From NCBI RefSeq assembly GCF_003046585.1, contig NZ_QAAE01000004.1, positions 124,001-188,000 of the forward strand: a stretch of DNA of 64,000 bases, written 5' to 3'. The notes beneath the pieces were generated by a model, which saw nothing but the letters and a program-made list of their open reading frames with translations, was not told the DNA's origin and ran no database searches. The stretch's first letter is position 1. Every line of letters starts with the position of its first letter. Positions 39,384 through 48,609 of the stretch are shown here, piece after piece. The position numbers were made by a program, and so were the translations under genes. Origin of the DNA: Nitrosomonas aestuarii (GTDB lineage Bacteria; Pseudomonadota; Gammaproteobacteria; Burkholderiales; Nitrosomonadaceae).

Positions 39384-40334
39384 ATGAAAATTATTTTATT
39401 TCTGGCGCTTGTATTTAGTGCCAATACTTATGCACAGGATGATCATCAGATAGATACAAAAACGATTAAACGTTTTTTTGAACCACTTCCCGAGTCAATT
39501 ATTGATGAAGAAGAAAATGCCGCATTGATCAAACTTGGCAAAACGCTTTATCTAGACCCAAGACTTTCTATCAACGACAAAATTTCCTGTAACTCATGTC
39601 ACCAACTCGATAATTATGGTGTGGACAATGAACCGACATCACCTGGCCATGACAACAAACGTGGCGATAGAAATTCCCCCACAACACTGAATGCCGCTCT
39701 ACATATCGCGCAGTTCTGGGATGGTCGCGCCAGTGATGTAGAGGAGCAGGCTTTGGGGCCCATTTTAAATCCAATCGAAATGGGAATGCCAAGTAAAGGT
39801 GCCGTAGTATCAAAATTAAAAGCAATTAATGAATATCAGAAGTTATTCGCCGCAGCTTTTCCAGATCAGAAGCACCCATTTAATTATAATAATATAGGTG
39901 TAGCGATTGGTGCCTTCGAGCGCACGCTTCTTACGCCCTCACGCTTTGATGATTATCTGAAAGGGAATGAAGACGCACTTAACCAAGTAGAAAAAAAAGG
40001 TCTGAACAAATTTATTAACGCAGGATGTGTGACCTGTCATAATGGCGTTGTTATCGGTGGCAACTCATATCAAAAAATAGGTGTTGTTGAATCATACGAA
40101 ACAGATGACCGGGGTCGCTTTGAAGTTACCCACATTGAAAGTGACAAGAAAAAATTTAAAGTGCCCAGCTTGAGAAATATCACGAAGACAGGTCCCTATT
40201 TTCATGATGGTTCAGTAGAAACGCTTGACGAAGCCATTCGTTTAATGGCAAAACATCAACTTGGCAAGGACGTTGATGCAGCGTTTATCGAGGATATCAA
40301 AGCTTTTCTGGGATCTTTAACAGCCAGGAAATAA
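39384..40334 (+). CDS. dihaem cytochrome c peroxidase
   Basis: 316 residues with a signal peptide (MKIILFLALVFSANTYAQ, cleavage near residue 17). Two c-haem sites: CNSCH at 69-73 and CVTCH at 215-219. FKVPSLRNITKTGPYFHDG and the acid-rich DEAIRLMAKHQLG end complete the bacterial CCP/MauG family. It reduces hydrogen peroxide in the periplasm using electrons from cytochrome c. An AAAGGAGAGG ribosome binding site lies 4 bases before the ATG. Nitrosomonas europaea CCP is known to be active without prereduction; whether this copy behaves so cannot be told here. It lies downstream of the DUF3365 pseudogene. Confidence 0.93.
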   Translation: MKIILFLALVFSANTYAQDDHQIDTKTIKRFFEPLPESIIDEEENAALIKLGKTLYLDPRLSINDKISCNSCHQLDNYGVDNEPTSPGHDNKRGDRNSPTTLNAALHIAQFWDGRASDVEEQALGPILNPIEMGMPSKGAVVSKLKAINEYQKLFAAAFPDQKHPFNYNNIGVAIGAFERTLLTPSRFDDYLKGNEDALNQVEKKGLNKFINAGCVTCHNGVVIGGNSYQKIGVVESYETDDRGRFEVTHIESDKKKFKVPSLRNITKTGPYFHDGSVETLDEAIRLMAKHQLGKDVDAAFIEDIKAFLGSLTARK

Positions 40335-40397
40335 ATTCTGCGATCCATACGACACTTCTCTGTACACTTTTTCTGAAGAAAACATTTCAATCCAACC

Positions 40398-40428
40398 TTA
40401 ACCGGACTGACAACATCAGCCCGGTTAA
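40398..40428 (+). other. strong imperfect hairpin between the peroxidase and SDR genes
   Basis: Stem TTAACCGG / CCGGTTAA (8 bp), continued after a one-base bulge by CTGA / TCAG, loop CAACA. No T run follows on either strand, so a classical terminator is not supported; a transcript end, processing site or operator is possible. Confidence 0.45.
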
Positions 40429-40497
40429 CTATAAAACACGAATAAATCTGCTAACTAAACTGATTTATCCATCATTCAATATGTAAACCACAACAAC

Positions 40498-41238
40498 ATG
40501 TCAAAATTACATGAAAAAGTTGCCATTATTACCGGTTCATCGCGAGGCATCGGAGCCGCAATAGCATTAGAATTGGCCAGAGCAGGTGTAAAAGTTGTTG
40601 TAAATTATGTCCAAAATCAGCAAGCCGCGGATGAGGTCTGCGCAGCGATTACCGGAGCGGGCGGGAAGTGTATAGCAATACAGGCGGATGTCAGCAAACC
40701 GGCGGATATACGGCGGTTGTTTGATGCCGCCATAGAACACTTCGGGCGTATTGACATACTTGTCAATAATGCAGGAATTCTTATTTTCAAGAAAATTGCT
40801 GAAATCACAGACGATGAATTTGACCGCATTATCAATATTAACCTGAAAAGTATTTTTTATACGCTGCGCGAAGCTGCTGAACGTCTGGCTGACAATGGCC
40901 GTATCGTCAACATCTCCAGTACGGTGACACGTTTAATGCTACCAAAATATGGGCCTTACGCCGCCACCAAAGGTGCAGTTGAACAGTTGACGCGTATCTT
41001 CGCACGTGAAGCAGGTGAAAGAGGCATTACCGCCAATACTGTTTCGCCAGGTCCCGTTTTTACCGAGTTGTTCAGAGCAGGCAAGACTGAAGAAGATATT
41101 GAACGCATGGCCGCCATGTCTTCCTTGGGACGCATTGGAGAAGTCGACGATATCGCAAAAATTGTGCTGTTTCTTGTGAGTGACGAAGCTCGGTGGATCA
41201 CAGGGCAGGATATTGGCGCAAATGGCGGCATGGTGTAG
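40498..41238 (+). CDS. SDR family oxidoreductase
   Basis: 246 residues, classical short-chain dehydrogenase/reductase. The TGxxxGIG cofactor motif (GSSRGIGAAIALE), NNAG (LVNNAGIL), SST before the active-site serine, and the catalytic YAATK are present. The C-terminus IGEVDDIAKIVLFLVSDEARWITGQDIGANGGMV is typical of the 3-ketoacyl-reductase-like subgroup that uses NADPH. The substrate cannot be assigned. ATG 40498. It lies between the peroxidase and the alanine dehydrogenase genes on the same strand. Confidence 0.85.
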   Translation: MSKLHEKVAIITGSSRGIGAAIALELARAGVKVVVNYVQNQQAADEVCAAITGAGGKCIAIQADVSKPADIRRLFDAAIEHFGRIDILVNNAGILIFKKIAEITDDEFDRIININLKSIFYTLREAAERLADNGRIVNISSTVTRLMLPKYGPYAATKGAVEQLTRIFAREAGERGITANTVSPGPVFTELFRAGKTEEDIERMAAMSSLGRIGEVDDIAKIVLFLVSDEARWITGQDIGANGGMV

Positions 41239-41272
41239 CTGACCGTTGTTTATGTAGCCGCAGGAAAATTAT

Positions 41273-41310
41273 AAAAAAAGCAGCCATCAACATAAAATGC
41301 GTATGGCTGC
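41273..41310 (-). terminator. terminator-like hairpin pointing toward the minus strand
   Basis: Stem GCAGCCAT (41310-41303 in the minus direction) / ATGGCTGC (41287-41280), 15-base loop, followed by a run of seven Ts on the minus strand. The nearest upstream minus-strand gene is far away, so what it terminates is unclear. Its plus-strand reading lacks a T run. Confidence 0.6.
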
Positions 41311-41332
41311 ATAGAGGAGAGCAGTAAAAAAC

Positions 41333-41359
41333 TTCAAATCCCATTATGCACAACTATAT
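41333..41359 (+). repeat. copy B of the 27-base dispersed intergenic sequence
   Basis: Matches 10849-10875 at 24 of 27 positions, same orientation. It begins TTCAAATCCCAT and ends CAACTATAT. It lies upstream of ald, outside genes. Confidence 0.45.
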
Positions 41360-41577
41360 ACTGGATTGTCTGCTGATACTGTGTTTTTAGTCACATTGAA
41401 CCTTAGTTCTTTTGGAGCGATTAGGTAAAAACGTATCTTAGAAAGAGCTGAATAATCATGGTAGTAGCAGGCCGCTCTACTTCCGGACAGCTTCCCCCAA
41501 ATGACACTATTTCATTACAACTGTTCGGTTGAAACAGTCTGTCCAACCCGTTAATTTTATATTTTCTGGAGAAGCCG

Positions 41578-42696
41578 ATGCTAATTGGCGTACCAAAAGA
41601 AATCAAAACACATGAAAACCGCGTCGGTCTTACCCCGGCTTCAGTACGCGAATTGATCGTCCATGGTCATCAGGTTATCGTGGAGAAAAACGCCGGATTA
41701 GCGATCGATCTGAATGATAGCTGCTATCAGACAGCGGGCGCAGAAATTGTGGATACGTTCCAAGAGATTTATTCACGTGCTGAATTGATTATCAAAGTCA
41801 AGGAACCGCAGCAAGCTGAGTTTCAGTATTTACGCGAAGGTCAGATACTATTTACCTATTTGCACCTTGCTCCAGACCCGGTACAGGCAGAAGGACTGAT
41901 TGACTCAGGTTGTGCTGCCATTGCTTATGAAACCGTCACGGACAAATATGGCGGACTGCCACTACTAGCGCCCATGAGTGAAGTAGCTGGCCGCATGTCA
42001 ATACAGGCCGGTGCGCATGCACTAGAAATGGACCAGGGCGGCCGCGGTATGTTGTTAGGCGGCGTCTCGGGCGTACCCTCTGCAAAAGTTGTCGTCATCG
42101 GCGGCGGCGTGGTCGGTACCAATGCCGCTCGTGTCGCTATGGGTATGGAAGCACATGTCACTGTCCTGGACAAGTCAATACACCGTCTGCAACAACTGGA
42201 TCTGCAGTATAGCTCTCGTATCAATACTGTATTCTCAACCGTTGATGCCATCGAAGAATATGTTTCTATGGCCGATCTAGTCATCGGCGCGGTGCTGGTA
42301 CCGGGTGCGGCCACTCCCCGCCTGGTTGGTCGCGAACTGGTCAAGAAAATGAATCGCGGATCGGTGCTAGTTGACGTAGCGATTGATCAAGGTGGTTGTT
42401 TCGCAACATCCAGATCTACTACACTGGCTGATCCGATGTACATATTGGATGATGTCGTTCATTATTGCGTTGCCAACATGCCCGGTGCCGTTGCACGCAC
42501 CTCAACTTTTGCACTCAATAATGTCACACTGCCATTTGTATTATCGATAGCCGATAAAGGCTGCCGAAAAGCATTGATAGACGACCCGCACCTGCGTGAC
42601 GGGTTAAATGTCTATCAAGGTCAGCTTACGTATCCGGCCGTTGCACATGATCTAAATATACGCTATGTCAATCCGCTGGAACTATTACGGCCGTAA
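41578..42696 (+). CDS. ald: alanine dehydrogenase
   Basis: 372 residues. NAD-dependent interconversion of alanine and pyruvate plus ammonia. The N-terminal [23 protein letters not shown], the Rossmann motif [20 protein letters not shown] and the region [21 protein letters not shown] match the AlaDH/PNT family; the length fits alanine dehydrogenase rather than transhydrogenase alpha. ATG 41578 with GGAGAAGCCG upstream. In an ammonia-oxidising organism it would link ammonium and carbon metabolism, but this is inference. Confidence 0.96.
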   Translation: MLIGVPKEIKTHENRVGLTPASVRELIVHGHQVIVEKNAGLAIDLNDSCYQTAGAEIVDTFQEIYSRAELIIKVKEPQQAEFQYLREGQILFTYLHLAPDPVQAEGLIDSGCAAIAYETVTDKYGGLPLLAPMSEVAGRMSIQAGAHALEMDQGGRGMLLGGVSGVPSAKVVVIGGGVVGTNAARVAMGMEAHVTVLDKSIHRLQQLDLQYSSRINTVFSTVDAIEEYVSMADLVIGAVLVPGAATPRLVGRELVKKMNRGSVLVDVAIDQGGCFATSRSTTLADPMYILDDVVHYCVANMPGAVARTSTFALNNVTLPFVLSIADKGCRKALIDDPHLRDGLNVYQGQLTYPAVAHDLNIRYVNPLELLRP

Positions 42697-42801
42697 AGTG
42701 CCGGTCAAAGCAATCTCATTGGCAGGCTGTTTGCTATCCACCACAAGCACCTCAGCCACTCGAACAAGCTGCAACAATTAATACATGCAAGTTAACAACA
42801 C

Positions 42802-43581
42802 TTACTCCACATCTCTATGCTTGACAATTTTTATTTCCGATACAAATAACCGTGTCCGATGACCGAAAATGTTTCTGTTTGCAAGCCGCTCGCTGTAGTA
42901 CACTTTGACCATCGCAGCCATCCGAAGACTCTTGATTGCAAATTCATAAAGATCCCGGTCATCCATCACAAAATGGCGAAATTTATTTCCACTCTCCCCG
43001 ATCTGCATGGTCATAAAATAGCTTCTGACGGCATTTTTATTCTTGATCACATTGGTTATCCGGCCGAATTCAACTCCGTAAGAAACCTCAGGTTCAAAAG
43101 TCCGAATATCACCAATTAAATGCGACTGCTCTAATGGAATATTTCTATCGATTAAGTAAACGTCCACCAGTTCGTTGATTGCCGTGCATGATAACAGAGT
43201 GTTATTGCGTGGCGTCTTGTACTCAATCACTACATCATAACCAATCAGTTCTTCAAGCGTCTCATAGAAATCTTCTTTTTCGAAACAAAATTGAAAGGGA
43301 TTCGTCACTAGATTTTGTGGCAGGCTGCCGAAACTTATAAATGACGCACTCTCGTGACCCAGCAGCACTTCGCCTGCATAGGCTGTATTAAGCGCCCGAT
43401 TAAACATATTTTGACGCCCAACCCGGCTCAATTGACCTGAAGCATAACCTTTTGTGTCGATAATCAGAGATCTTGAATTAACCGGCACAGAAAACAAGCT
43501 TAGAAATACGAGAGTCAGTATCAAAAACCAGGATAAAAGAAGGGTACTGCCTCCGGGAAAGCTATATTTGTTTATCATCAT
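42802..43581 (-). CDS. exported protein of unknown function
   Basis: About 259 residues. The N-terminal signal segment (GGSTLLLSWFLILTLVFLSLFSVPVNSRS) indicates export or membrane anchoring. The mature part is mixed alpha/beta with two Cys (QFCFEKEDFYETLEEL and LLSCTAINELVDVYL), possibly a disulfide. No family is recognised. A GTG at 43599 is also in frame; the start at ATG 43581, or its neighbour 43578, is preferred. No ribosome binding site is obvious. Upstream it faces a gene-poor region of about 0.9 kb. Confidence 0.6.
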   Translation of the reverse strand: MMINKYSFPGGSTLLLSWFLILTLVFLSLFSVPVNSRSLIIDTKGYASGQLSRVGRQNMFNRALNTAYAGEVLLGHESASFISFGSLPQNLVTNPFQFCFEKEDFYETLEELIGYDVVIEYKTPRNNTLLSCTAINELVDVYLIDRNIPLEQSHLIGDIRTFEPEVSYGVEFGRITNVIKNKNAVRSYFMTMQIGESGNKFRHFVMDDRDLYEFAIKSLRMAAMVKVYYSERLANRNIFGHRTRLFVSEIKIVKHRDVE

Positions 43582-43617
43582 TTGTTTAATTAAACGCACT
43601 TATCCAATGATTCGCGC

Positions 43618-43794
43618 ATGATCAGATACTTCCACGAACCCAATCCCGAAATGGTGGATTGCGTCATCGGAAAAATGTGTACACAACAATATCGGAGTGA
43701 AAAAGTCATTATAGACACATCCGGCACCTTCAGCGGTGAAATTATCACAATTACACCTGCTTGCGTAATGACTCGACAACAAATTGTTAAATGA
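43618..43794 (+). CDS. possible 58-residue short protein
   Basis: An open frame from ATG 43618 on the plus strand, read divergently from the unknown exported gene. It includes three Cys and the stretch VDCVIGKMCTQQYRSEKVII. No ribosome binding site or family resemblance is seen. It may be a real small gene or a fragment; very uncertain. Confidence 0.2.
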   Translation: MIRYFHEPNPEMVDCVIGKMCTQQYRSEKVIIDTSGTFSGEIITITPACVMTRQQIVK

Positions 43795-44542
43795 AAAAAA
43801 AGCGATTGTTAATGACCACAACGATGTCTAATTTCTTTAAATTACGTCAGCACCCATCAAAAAACTCAAAATGAAAATAAAATATTACACTTAATATTCA
43901 ATAGGCTATTAATTATTCTCTTATTATTGGTATAAACCTAGCCGCTAAAGAAATTAAAAAAAGATTTTTGATTGAAATCTTGGGGGGATATTCGAATTTA
44001 TTTTAGTTGCTTGCTTTTATAGCTTATTTTTTGTTCAACAAAGTTTTTCAGGCTCTGGTTTTCAACTGTGCATGATCACGATTTTCATGCTTCAAATTCA
44101 GCTAGTACGGCTGCCAACTCTATAGGTGCCGTTCATACTCATCAGACTGCGATCAATTTTTTATGGATACTGATTAGGCGTCGATTTTGAACATCATACT
44201 GAATCACCCTTAGATGCCGAGCGTAGTTAATCAGGCACTAAATATCCAGATATAGTTGTGGCATCTGATTCTGAGGGATATTAACACAAGCAGAATTGGA
44301 TATGCTTAACATACGCTCTGCAGATATTTGTAGTGGTCTAATGCCGACGGGGCGGTCTTTACGCCGTGGCTGAAAGGAATCGCGGTGCTGGTTTAACACC
44401 TAATAGTGGTCACTCTGTGGCATTTTGTCATTAGAGAACAAAGTGTTTCATTCAGATATCAATTTGAAACTGGCAACAACAATAAACAAGTTGCTGTTGC
44501 CTTCTTTCATTACCGCATCAATCGCCAAATGCAACCAATCAT
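43795..44542. other. long AT-rich region without a supported gene
   Basis: About 0.75 kb. The plus strand shows an open stretch around 44020-44190 (NSIGAVHTHQTAINFLWIL) and other broken fragments, all with stops and no recognisable family. A small hairpin AAGATTT / AAATCTT sits at 43961-43981. I see nothing identifiable. Confidence 0.4.
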
Positions 44543-44917
44543 TTAACCATCCTCATACTTCCCACCACTTTGAATGCAGGTCTCCTTAATGGTTGATGCG
44601 TTCCAGTCATGTTTTTTTTTCGACCCAACATAATAATGCTTGTCGAATACCAATCCATCAGGGTCTTGATAACGAATACAGCGCCCTATTCTATTTTCAT
44701 CCGGACACCGTTTACCCGTAATACAGTGTTTTGTTATCAACTGCCGATCTGAGGCAGACAACATGTTCAAACGATATTCTTCACAGATACTCTGTCTTTT
44801 AATGCGCTCACAAATGACAAACGCTTTGGGATCTTCTCCTGAACCCGCATAGGCAACACTTGTCAACATTACGCAAAGCATTATAAAAACGATGAATGAT
44901 AAGAACAACCGAGTCAT
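44543..44917 (-). CDS. small exported cysteine-rich protein
   Basis: 124 residues. The signal peptide (RLFLSFIVFIMLCVMLTSVAYAGS) suggests cleavage near residue 24. The mature part has six cysteines, consistent with up to three disulfides (ICERIKRQSICEEYR, HCITGKRCPD, GRCIRYQDP, ETCIQSGGK). No family is recognised. AGGAAGGG lies upstream of the ATG. It may be a periplasmic structural or binding protein. Confidence 0.65.
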   Translation of the reverse strand: MTRLFLSFIVFIMLCVMLTSVAYAGSGEDPKAFVICERIKRQSICEEYRLNMLSASDRQLITKHCITGKRCPDENRIGRCIRYQDPDGLVFDKHYYVGSKKKHDWNASTIKETCIQSGGKYEDG

Positions 44918-44987
44918 TGTTTTTCCCTTCCTAACTTAACTTCAATTTCTCAAAATCATACTGCACTGAGCATATGATACATAATAA

Positions 44988-45563
44988 TTATTTGTCATAT
45001 TCGATAGCTTGTGGAATCGCTGCTTTTAAATAATAAATCATAGACCACAAAGTTAGAAAAGCCGCCACATAAATTAACAATGTTCCAATTTCATGTGCAT
45101 TAAAACCCGCCATCAGATCATCATGGTATAGCAACAACGGAATAGCGATCATTTGTGCAGTCGTTTTTATTTTGCCTAAAAATGAAACCGCTACACTTTT
45201 GGATTGACCGATATGCGCCATCCATTCACGCAATGCAGAAACTGCAATTTCACGTCCGATAATAATCAATGCGATCGGCGCACCCAGCCTATCTAGATAA
45301 ACAAGCACAATCAAAGCCGCCGCAACCATTAGTTTATCTGCGACCGGATCAAGAAATGCGCCAAAAGCGGACATCTGATTCAAAACACGCGCGAGATAAC
45401 CATCAAGCCAGTCTGTAATGGCGGCACCTGCAAAAATGATGGTTGCAACCAGATTCTGCTGTGCGGGCGTTAACCAGCCATCAGGCAAATAAAAAATACC
45501 AACGAATAAGGGAATGGCAAGAATTCTGAGCCATGTCAGGAAATTGGGAAGATTTAAAGGCAT
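44988..45563 (-). CDS. pgsA: CDP-diacylglycerol--glycerol-3-phosphate 3-phosphatidyltransferase
   Basis: About 191 residues. Makes phosphatidylglycerol phosphate, the precursor of phosphatidylglycerol. The CDP-alcohol phosphotransferase motif DG-x2-AR-x8-G-x3-D-x3-D is intact: DGYLARVLNQMSAFGAFLDP continuing VADK. N-terminus LNLPNFLTWLRILAIPLF. The start is ATG 45563 (MPLNLPNFL); an upstream frame to 45587 is less likely. It is 137 bases after uvrC on the same strand, the common uvrC-pgsA order. Confidence 0.94.
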   Translation of the reverse strand: MPLNLPNFLTWLRILAIPLFVGIFYLPDGWLTPAQQNLVATIIFAGAAITDWLDGYLARVLNQMSAFGAFLDPVADKLMVAAALIVLVYLDRLGAPIALIIIGREIAVSALREWMAHIGQSKSVAVSFLGKIKTTAQMIAIPLLLYHDDLMAGFNAHEIGTLLIYVAAFLTLWSMIYYLKAAIPQAIEYDK

Positions 45564-45699
45564 AAAACCGAATACCATTACAGGCATCTATAAACTGGAA
45601 TTAAAAAATAATTTTTTTCTTGGTTTATTATCTAACGGTATAAAACCAAAAACATGCAGATGCGCAGTACAGTAATATCGTTTGTAAAGTGTTTTTTAA

Positions 45700-47541
45700 T
45701 CAATGTAATTCCTTGTAGATTTTCTCGGCGAGCTTTCGGCTGATTCCTTCAGTTTTCGCAAGTTCCTCTATGCTTGCCGTTTGCACGCCCTTCAGGCCAC
45801 CGAAGCGCCCTAGTAATTCCTGGCGCCGTTTGGCACCAATTCCGTTAATATTTTCAAGACTCGAGGTTGTTCGCGCCTTACTGCGTCGCCCACGATGTCC
45901 CTGGATTGCAAAACGATGGGCTTCATCCCGGATCTGTTGAATTAAATGAAGCCCCGCATGATCATTTGACAATTGTAACGGCTTTTTCCGCTTGGGAAAA
46001 ATCAATTGTTCCAAACCAGGTTTGCGTGCCTCGCCTTTTGCGACACCTATCAGATTCGCATCACTGATACCAATTTCATCCAATGCTTCTTTGGCCGCAT
46101 TAACCTGTCCTCTGCCGCCGTCAATCAGGATCAGATCCGGCAAGCGGCCTTCACCCTGCACGACTTTTTGGTAACGTCGATTTAACACATCGCGTATCGC
46201 CGCATAATCATCACCCGGTGTAATCCCTTTGATATTAAAATGACGATATTCATTATTACGCATGGCAAAATTGTCATAAACGACACAGGATGCAACCGTC
46301 GCTTCACCCATAGTGTGGCTGATATCAAAACATTCGATTCGATTTAAACCGTTCAGATTCAGCGCTTGCTGCAAGGCGAGCAGGCGTGCTTCCTGACTGG
46401 CTTTGCGGCTCATCATCTGTTTGAGTGCAAGCTGTGCATTTTCGGTTGCCATTTTCAACCAGATGCGCCGTTCACCGATTGGATTCTGATTAATCGTCAC
46501 TTTATGACCGGATTGCTCGGTCAGCAAATCTTCCAATACTTCACGTTGTACTTTTCGGTCGACGATAATCAGATTCGGTACGCTACGATTTATATAGTGC
46601 TGGGCCAAAAAAGCTTCGATCACCGAAGAAAGATTATAGCCATCGGCATTTTGTGGAAAAAAGCTTTTATCCCCCAGATGGCGTCCACCTCTGACCATCG
46701 CCAGCGTAACACAAACCTTGTCGCCACCGCCTGTTAAACCGGCACAAGCCACAATATCCGCATCCATCGCCTTACCGCTATCGACAAACTGTTTTTCTCT
46801 GATTTTGCGTAAGGCCTGCATTTGGTCACGCAAAAGTGCTGCCTGCTCATATTCCATTTTGTCTGAGGCCTGTTGCATTTTAGTAGCGATACTGTCGATC
46901 ACTTCGGAATGTTTGCCTTGTAGAAACAAGGCTGCACTTTGTACATCTTCGTGATAATCAGATTTCGAAACCAAATCGACACAAGGCCCGCTACATCGTC
47001 TGATCTGATACAGTAAACAGGGTCGTGTCCGGTTGTTAAAAACACTGTCTTCACAAGTACGCAGACGAAAAACTTTTTGCAACAACTGAATACTCTCCCG
47101 CACAATACCGGCATTGGGAAACGGCCCAAAATACTGATGTGTTTTATCCAGCAGCCCCCGGTAGAATCCCAGCCGCGGATAATTATGACCACTCAAAACG
47201 ATATACGGATAGGACTTGTCATCACGGAATAAAATGTTATAACGCGGCTTGAGACTTTTAATTAAATTGTTTTCCAGCAATAATGCTTCCGCTTCAGAGC
47301 GGGTCACCGTTGTCTCGATACCTGCTATCTGCGAAACCATTAACTGCGTTCTGGGCGCAAGACCAGTTTTTTGAAAATATGAAGAGACCCGTTTTTTCAG
47401 GTCTATTGCCTTCCCCACATAAATCACCTCTCCTCCGGTATTCAACATCCGGTACACACCGGGCTGTGAAGGCAAGTTTTGGCAAAAACCCTTTGCGTCG
47501 AATTTTGCATCCAATTTAGGTTCAAAATCAGCCTGGGTCAA
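45700..47541 (-). CDS. uvrC: excinuclease ABC subunit C
   Basis: 613 residues. Makes the dual incisions in nucleotide excision repair. The GIY-YIG N-terminal nuclease (PGVYRMLNTGGEVIYVGKAI), UVR motif (KMEYEQAALLRDQMQALRKI), RNase H-like C-terminal nuclease, and tandem HhH domain (INGIGAKRRQELLGRFGG near the end) are all visible. The start is TTG 47541; an alternative TTG lies nine codons in. No ATG is available near the family start. It precedes pgsA. Confidence 0.95.
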   Translation of the reverse strand: MTQADFEPKLDAKFDAKGFCQNLPSQPGVYRMLNTGGEVIYVGKAIDLKKRVSSYFQKTGLAPRTQLMVSQIAGIETTVTRSEAEALLLENNLIKSLKPRYNILFRDDKSYPYIVLSGHNYPRLGFYRGLLDKTHQYFGPFPNAGIVRESIQLLQKVFRLRTCEDSVFNNRTRPCLLYQIRRCSGPCVDLVSKSDYHEDVQSAALFLQGKHSEVIDSIATKMQQASDKMEYEQAALLRDQMQALRKIREKQFVDSGKAMDADIVACAGLTGGGDKVCVTLAMVRGGRHLGDKSFFPQNADGYNLSSVIEAFLAQHYINRSVPNLIIVDRKVQREVLEDLLTEQSGHKVTINQNPIGERRIWLKMATENAQLALKQMMSRKASQEARLLALQQALNLNGLNRIECFDISHTMGEATVASCVVYDNFAMRNNEYRHFNIKGITPGDDYAAIRDVLNRRYQKVVQGEGRLPDLILIDGGRGQVNAAKEALDEIGISDANLIGVAKGEARKPGLEQLIFPKRKKPLQLSNDHAGLHLIQQIRDEAHRFAIQGHRGRRSKARTTSSLENINGIGAKRRQELLGRFGGLKGVQTASIEELAKTEGISRKLAEKIYKELH

Positions 47542-47555
47542 ATGTTGTTCTCACT

Positions 47556-47744
47556 CTATGTTTTCTTAGCCAGCAAAGCACCGCCAATTGCCCAGTTCTC
47601 ATGCGGCACTTCTTCAAATGTGATATAAGTGTAAGATTTTGATTTATTGGCTACGCGCGCCAGCGTATCAGTAAATTCTTCCGCAATTTTAGCTTTTTGC
47701 TCCGAACTCAATGTACCCGCAACCCGTAAATGAACATAAGGCAT
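47556..47744 (-). CDS. 4-oxalocrotonate tautomerase family protein
   Basis: 62 residues, the usual size of the family. The catalytic proline is at position 2 (MPYVHLRV), becoming N-terminal after Met removal. GAGGAG precedes the ATG. Homologues tautomerise small keto acids or have unknown roles. It lies 14 bases upstream of uvrC on the same strand, which may be cotranscription. Confidence 0.88.
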   Translation of the reverse strand: MPYVHLRVAGTLSSEQKAKIAEEFTDTLARVANKSKSYTYITFEEVPHENWAIGGALLAKKT

Positions 47745-47821
47745 TTGCTTTTCTCCTCTTTTATACCGTTAACAGATGACTCTTTCAATTTCACAAAATG
47801 TTTAAATCAATATTTTTTCTA

Positions 47822-48511
47822 TCAATCTGCTGCAGACAGTTCAACGGAAATTCTTGCGAAAACCTCCTCAAACATCGCGGCTGTCAATCGTTTTGTTTGC
47901 GTATTGTAGCGACTACAATGATAACTGTCATACAGTTTGACCGGCCCCATAGCTGAGTGATTAGGCAGCAAGTATTCGGCACCATGAGCAAATGGATAGT
48001 CCTTCAAACGCAAGTCCAGGGATCGCAATACAGCCCGATGTGCAATTGCACCCAATGCCAGCAGCACTTCCCCGCCTCGATCCATGAATGCGTTCACCTC
48101 CATTTTGAGATAATGATTACATTGTCGTATTTCTTCCGGATTAGGTTTGTTCTGAGGCGGCAAGCACTTAACCGCATTGGTAATGGAGCAGTTTGATAAC
48201 TGCAAGTTATCCTGCTGCGATATCGACTCATCATGGTTGGCAAAACCAAATTTATATAGCGTTTGATACAACAAAACACCTGCAAAATCACCGGTAAAAG
48301 GGCGCCCGGTCCGGTTTGCACCATGCATGCCTGGCGCCAGCCCGACAATCAGGAGTTTAGCATGGCTATCACCAAATGCACTGACAGGGCGCGCATGATA
48401 ATCGGGATATCGTGTCTTTACCGCGTCAAGGAATGTCGCCAGTCTCTCACACCGGCGGCAATCGGCAGACTCAATGGGATAATCCGCTTTTATAGTAGAA
48501 TGTACAGGCAT
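47822..48511 (-). CDS. family 5 uracil-DNA glycosylase (UDGb)
   Basis: About 229 residues. The family 5 motif GLAPGMHGANRTGRPFTGD and later HCSRYNTQ are clear. Four cysteines (ADCRRC near the N-terminus, then VKCLPPQNKP and EIRQCNHYL) fit the iron-sulfur cluster of family 4/5 enzymes. It removes uracil and other deaminated bases from DNA. The start is ATG 48511 (MPVHSTIK). It lies beside the tautomerase gene and uvrC, so DNA repair genes cluster here. Confidence 0.93.
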   Translation of the reverse strand: MPVHSTIKADYPIESADCRRCERLATFLDAVKTRYPDYHARPVSAFGDSHAKLLIVGLAPGMHGANRTGRPFTGDFAGVLLYQTLYKFGFANHDESISQQDNLQLSNCSITNAVKCLPPQNKPNPEEIRQCNHYLKMEVNAFMDRGGEVLLALGAIAHRAVLRSLDLRLKDYPFAHGAEYLLPNHSAMGPVKLYDSYHCSRYNTQTKRLTAAMFEEVFARISVELSAAD

Positions 48512-48609
48512 GAAGCAAACCAATAAACAGTTAATAAAATATAACGCAGTGATTTTTTATATAAATAATACCCTTTCTGACATTTCAATTGAATCTTGAT
48601 TGTTTCGTG

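Larger units (their letters stand above)
41239..41577. other. intergenic region upstream of ald
   Basis: Contains a minus-oriented terminator-like hairpin (41273-41310), a 27-base dispersed repeat (41333-41359), and an inverted repeat ACTGTT-N7-AACAGT (41520-41538) just upstream of ald, which could be an operator. No gene is visible. Confidence 0.5.

Noticed and set aside
43600-43821. 73-codon minus-strand frame upstream of the unknown exported gene
   Set aside because: No ribosome binding site, no family, and it competes with a plus-strand short frame that is also unsupported.
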